A stretch of DNA of 7,844 nt, from the NCBI GenBank assembly GCA_035640715.1, contig DASQVO010000243.1:1-7844 (forward strand). Reading direction: 5' to 3'. The notes under the pieces were generated by a model that was not told the DNA's origin, did no database searches, and saw only the letters and a program-made list of their open reading frames with translations. Positions within the stretch are counted from its first letter, which is position 1. Every line of letters begins with the position of its first letter. The DNA is from DASQVO01 sp035640715 (lineage in GTDB: Bacteria > Actinomycetota > Actinomycetes > Streptosporangiales > Streptosporangiaceae). The position numbers were made by a program, and so were the translations under genes. Shown one piece after another: positions 6,704 through 7,844 of the stretch.

Positions 6704-6739
6704 TTCCCCCGTTCAGGCCATTTCCCCCGCTCAGGCCAT
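6704..6739. repeat. 18-base tandem duplication in the reductase leader
   Basis: TTCCCCCGTTCAGGCCAT (6704-6721) is followed directly by TTCCCCCGCTCAGGCCAT (6722-6739), with 17 of 18 bases identical. It lies 10 bases before the start codon of the ferredoxin-reductase gene. On the minus strand each unit contains ATGGCCTGA, a Met-Ala-stop mini-frame. In the second unit and the real leader this is set beside a purine-rich GGGGGAA. Confidence 0.85.
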
Positions 6740-6762
6740 CACCTGCCCCGTTCCCGGCTGGG

Positions 6763-6791
6763 CCGTCAGCAAACTTTCGCTCGGCTGACGG
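6763..6791. other. Perfect 8-base inverted repeat
   Basis: CCGTCAGC (6763-6770) and GCTGACGG (6784-6791) are exact complements around a 13-base loop. It is in the leader of the reductase-P450 operon, ~70 bases before the start codon. No T-tract follows. It could be an operator, an attenuator stem or a weak terminator. Confidence 0.5.
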
Positions 6792-6835
6792 GTACTTCAG
6801 GTAACTGAGGGGGCACTCAAAGTTCGCGGGAATGC

Positions 6836-6871
6836 GGCCTGGGCCTGGTTCCCGGCCTGGGCCTGGTTCCC
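6836..6871. repeat. 18-base perfect tandem duplication
   Basis: GGCCTGGGCCTGGTTCCC occurs at 6836-6853 and again, without change, at 6854-6871. A partial third unit (GGCCTTCCC) follows. In one minus-strand frame it would encode GNQAQA twice, but no convincing gene lies there. It is a separate sequence from the 18-base repeat at 6704-6739 but has the same period. Confidence 0.85.
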
Positions 6872-6934
6872 GGCCTTCCCGTTGTGGTCAGACATAGTGG
6901 TCAGTGCTCGGCCATGGTTGTCCTCGGGCGTAGC

Positions 6935-6995
6935 GTCTTCTACACTCAGCGAGCTATCCTTCCCGACGATCATGTGCATTACCAGCGTAGAAGAC
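6935..6995. other. 9-base inverted repeat with a long loop
   Basis: GTCTTCTAC (6935-6943) is the exact reverse complement of GTAGAAGAC (6987-6995), with 43 bases between. The stem could extend by GC pairs if one base bulges. It lies in the divergent region between the reductase operon and the 84-aa gene, just upstream of the latter's promoter. Confidence 0.5.
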
Positions 6996-7004
6996 TGCGA
7001 GATA

Positions 7005-7038
7005 CTTGACTCAGGTCAAGCCGAGGTACAGTTTCTGC
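7005..7038 (+). promoter_or_regulatory. Leaderless promoter with palindromic operator for the 84-aa gene
   Basis: A -35-like TTGACT (7006-7011) and a -10-like TACAGT (7027-7032) lie 15 bases apart, and the ATG follows the -10 by 6 bases, as in leaderless actinobacterial genes. The -35 is inside a perfect palindrome, CTTGAC-TCAG-GTCAAG (7005-7020). The 15-base spacer is shorter than ideal, which suggests a weak or activator-dependent promoter. The layout matches that of the toxin-antitoxin promoter at 82-117. Confidence 0.5.
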
Positions 7039-7293
7039 ATGAGCGCTGCCATGACTGCCCCAGCCGTCACGCTGGACTCTGAGCAGGTAGCGAGCTTGCA
7101 CGAGCAGCTAGCCGAGCTTGAGCCAGGTGAACCTTACCTGGCGGTCGTGGCTAACGGTCAAGTGTTCGTACGTTCTACGCGGGGTGTGCCCGAAACCGTA
7201 ATCCGGATGTGGCGCAAGCACCCAGCCATGATGATCCCGGACGATGCAGGCTTCCGGCCAGAAATGCATCGCGTCAGCATCGGCGATCTCTGA
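7039..7293 (+). CDS. Hypothetical 84-aa protein
   Basis: 84 aa from ATG 7039. I do not recognise the family. The first ~35 residues are acidic and likely helical (DSEQVASLHEQLAELEPGEP). Next comes a strand-like YLAVVANGQVFVRSTRG, a helix (PETVIRMWRKH), and a C-terminal segment MMIPDDAGFRPEMHRVSIGDL. It has no cysteines, signal peptide or membrane segment. ATG 7039 is preferred because a -10 box ends 6 bases before it; an in-frame ATG at 7051 is possible. Base usage at third positions is less GC-rich than in the P450 and reductase genes, like that of the toxin-antitoxin pair. It may form a unit with the small gene starting at 7371. A role as an antitoxin-like partner is conceivable but unsupported. 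Confidence 0.5.
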   Translation: MSAAMTAPAVTLDSEQVASLHEQLAELEPGEPYLAVVANGQVFVRSTRGVPETVIRMWRKHPAMMIPDDAGFRPEMHRVSIGDL

Positions 7294-7332
7294 ATCTCTT
7301 TCGGCACATTGTTTGACTGTCATCCCTGCATT

Positions 7333-7370
7333 CCCTGGCATGTCAGGGTAGGCCGGTAACCTCGTAAATC
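7333..7370 (+). promoter_or_regulatory. Near-palindrome and -10 before the truncated small gene
   Basis: CCCTGGCATGTCAGGG (7333-7348) is a 16-base palindrome apart from one symmetric mismatch pair, centred where a -35 should be. A -10-like TAACCT (7357-7362) precedes ATG 7371 by 8 bases. No Shine-Dalgarno is visible, so the transcript may be leaderless. Confidence 0.35.
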
Positions 7371-7613
7371 ATGACGGGTGTGAAGTTTTGGCGTCAGGGT
7401 GATTGGGACGCCTGGGCCAGGTACCAGGAGATCAAAGCCACTAATCCCGCCATGGGTAGGGCGATCCGTGACGCCATCACACTCGTGATATTGGAGTACG
7501 CGCCGCAGCGGCAGATGTTGCCGCTCATGAACTCACGGATGTCCTCGTCGCTGCCCGCTCGCCCCTCGGCCAGCAACCCGACCGCCGACATGATCTGCCC
7601 AGGCGTGCAGTAG
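7371..7613 (+). pseudogene. 5' fragment of a small gene, joined to antisense of the Fe-S subunit gene
   Basis: The first ~39 codons (7371-7487) read like a genuine protein start: MTGVKFWRQGDWDAWARYQE, then IKATNPAMGRAIRDAITLV, a Trp-rich amphipathic helix region. From 7488 on, the DNA is the 3' part of the [2Fe-2S] subunit gene on the other strand, so residues 40-80 (LPLMNSRMSSSLPARPSASN and the rest) are antisense translation. The original 3' end is therefore lost. I do not recognise the family; the helix pattern is loosely like the early part of RelE-type toxins, but that is weak. It has its own palindromic promoter-like region at 7333-7370 and lies 77 bases after the 84-aa gene. Confidence 0.4.
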
Positions 7614-7843
7614 CCGCACTGGAACGCGTCGTGGCGGATGAACGCCTCCTGCACCGGGTGGCGAGCTCCATTGCCCGCCAGGCCCTCGATGGTCACCACC
7701 TCGCGGTCGTCGCACTGCGCCGCCAGGGTCAGGCAGGACAGCACGCGCCTGCCGTCGACCAGCACGGTACAGGCGCCGCATGCGCCTTGGTCGCAGCCCT
7801 TCTTCGTACCGGTCAGCCCGAGCCGGTCACGCAGCGCGTCCAG
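7394..7843 (-). CDS. [2Fe-2S] subunit of a molybdenum hydroxylase (PaoA/YagT-like), 5' end outside window
   Basis: 149 residues are visible; the N-terminus (roughly 25-50 residues) lies beyond the window. Visible residues 17-37 hold the plant-type [2Fe-2S] ligands (C17, C22, C25 in GCDQGACGACTVLVDG, and C37). The second, helical [2Fe-2S] domain has C76 and C79 (FQCGYCTPGQIMSA) and C111 and C113 (GNICRCGAYSNI). This is the small subunit of the xanthine dehydrogenase/aldehyde oxidoreductase family, and LTGTKKGCDQGACGACTV is closest to PaoA/YagT. It passes electrons from a molybdopterin subunit to an FAD subunit; both would be encoded outside the window. After NI119 the sequence (TSVMASRIALPMAGLVALIS) is not that of the family and is antisense to the small gene at 7371. 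The clusters are complete, so the protein might still fold. Confidence 0.88.
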   Translation of the reverse strand: MDALRDRLGLTGTKKGCDQGACGACTVLVDGRRVLSCLTLAAQCDDREVVTIEGLAGNGARHPVQEAFIRHDAFQCGYCTPGQIMSAVGLLAEGRAGSDEDIREFMSGNICRCGAYSNITSVMASRIALPMAGLVALISWYLAQASQSP

Positions 7844-7844
7844 C

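Noticed and set aside
6763..6791. Rho-independent terminator at the 8-base stem.
   Set aside because: No T-tract on either side, and its position is upstream of the reductase start rather than after a gene. Kept only as an inverted repeat.
5630..6808. A 392-aa plus-strand open frame across the reductase gene.
   Set aside because: Antisense shadow of a gene with clear cofactor motifs; its own translation has no recognisable domain.
6797..6979. Minus-strand 60-aa frame with GNQAQA twice, upstream of the reductase gene.
   Set aside because: The repetition comes from the 18-base DNA duplication. No RBS, no family resemblance, and it spans hairpin elements.
6971..7082. Plus-strand frame MCITSVEDCEILDSGQAEVQ with several cysteines, behind a TATCCT.
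   Set aside because: It overlaps the promoter and start of the 84-aa gene in another frame, and has no family resemblance. The shared GAGCTATCCT with the 103-111 region may be chance.

Overview
This is a high-GC window typical of an actinomycete, probably Streptomyces or Streptosporangiales-like. The evidence is strong G/C bias at third codon positions, leaderless promoters, an Lrp/AsnC regulator paired with a DUF2000 gene, and a class I P450 with a [3Fe-4S]-type ferredoxin. The species is not determined. No tRNA, rRNA, CRISPR array, recognisable transposase or complete insertion sequence was seen.

Layout. (1) 82-941 (+): a two-gene toxin-antitoxin module, with a Phd-like antitoxin (118-594) and a RelE/ParE-like toxin (591-941) that overlap by 4 bases. 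It is driven by a leaderless promoter whose -35 lies in a perfect palindrome. (2) 942-1237: no intact gene. It holds a decayed P450 C-terminus sharing an exact 23-base match with the intact P450 gene near 3.7 kb. (3) 1238-2870 (-): an intact alpha/beta hydrolase, a broken second alpha/beta hydrolase with an in-frame TAG, and a DUF2000 protein, all co-directional. (4) 2871-3179: an AT-rich divergent control region, followed by a degenerate copy of an Lrp-type helix-turn-helix. (5) 3180-3674 (+): an intact Lrp/AsnC regulator. (6) 3691-6694 (-): a cytochrome P450 preceded in its operon by a single-chain ferredoxin-ferredoxin reductase fusion, which together could form a complete NAD(P)H-driven monooxygenase. 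(7) 6695-7038: an intergenic region with two separate 18-base tandem duplications and two perfect inverted repeats. (8) 7039-7613 (+): an orphan 84-aa gene and the start of a second small gene, each behind a palindromic, leaderless-looking promoter. (9) 7394-7844 (-): the C-terminal part of a PaoA/YagT-like [2Fe-2S] subunit of a molybdenum hydroxylase. It runs off the window, and its last ~30 residues seem to be replaced across a junction near 7487.

How it works together: the fusion reductase would pass electrons from NAD(P)H through FAD and its own Fe-S domain to the P450. The Lrp regulator probably controls the divergent DUF2000 transcription unit. The toxin-antitoxin module is probably autoregulated. 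Four remnants or chimeric junctions in under 8 kb (P450 tail, hydrolase fragment, Lrp HTH, Fe-S subunit end) suggest a rearranged accessory region. The most interesting items are the Fd-reductase/P450 pair, the shared 6-4-6 palindromes over the -35 of two leaderless promoters, and the chain of gene remnants.
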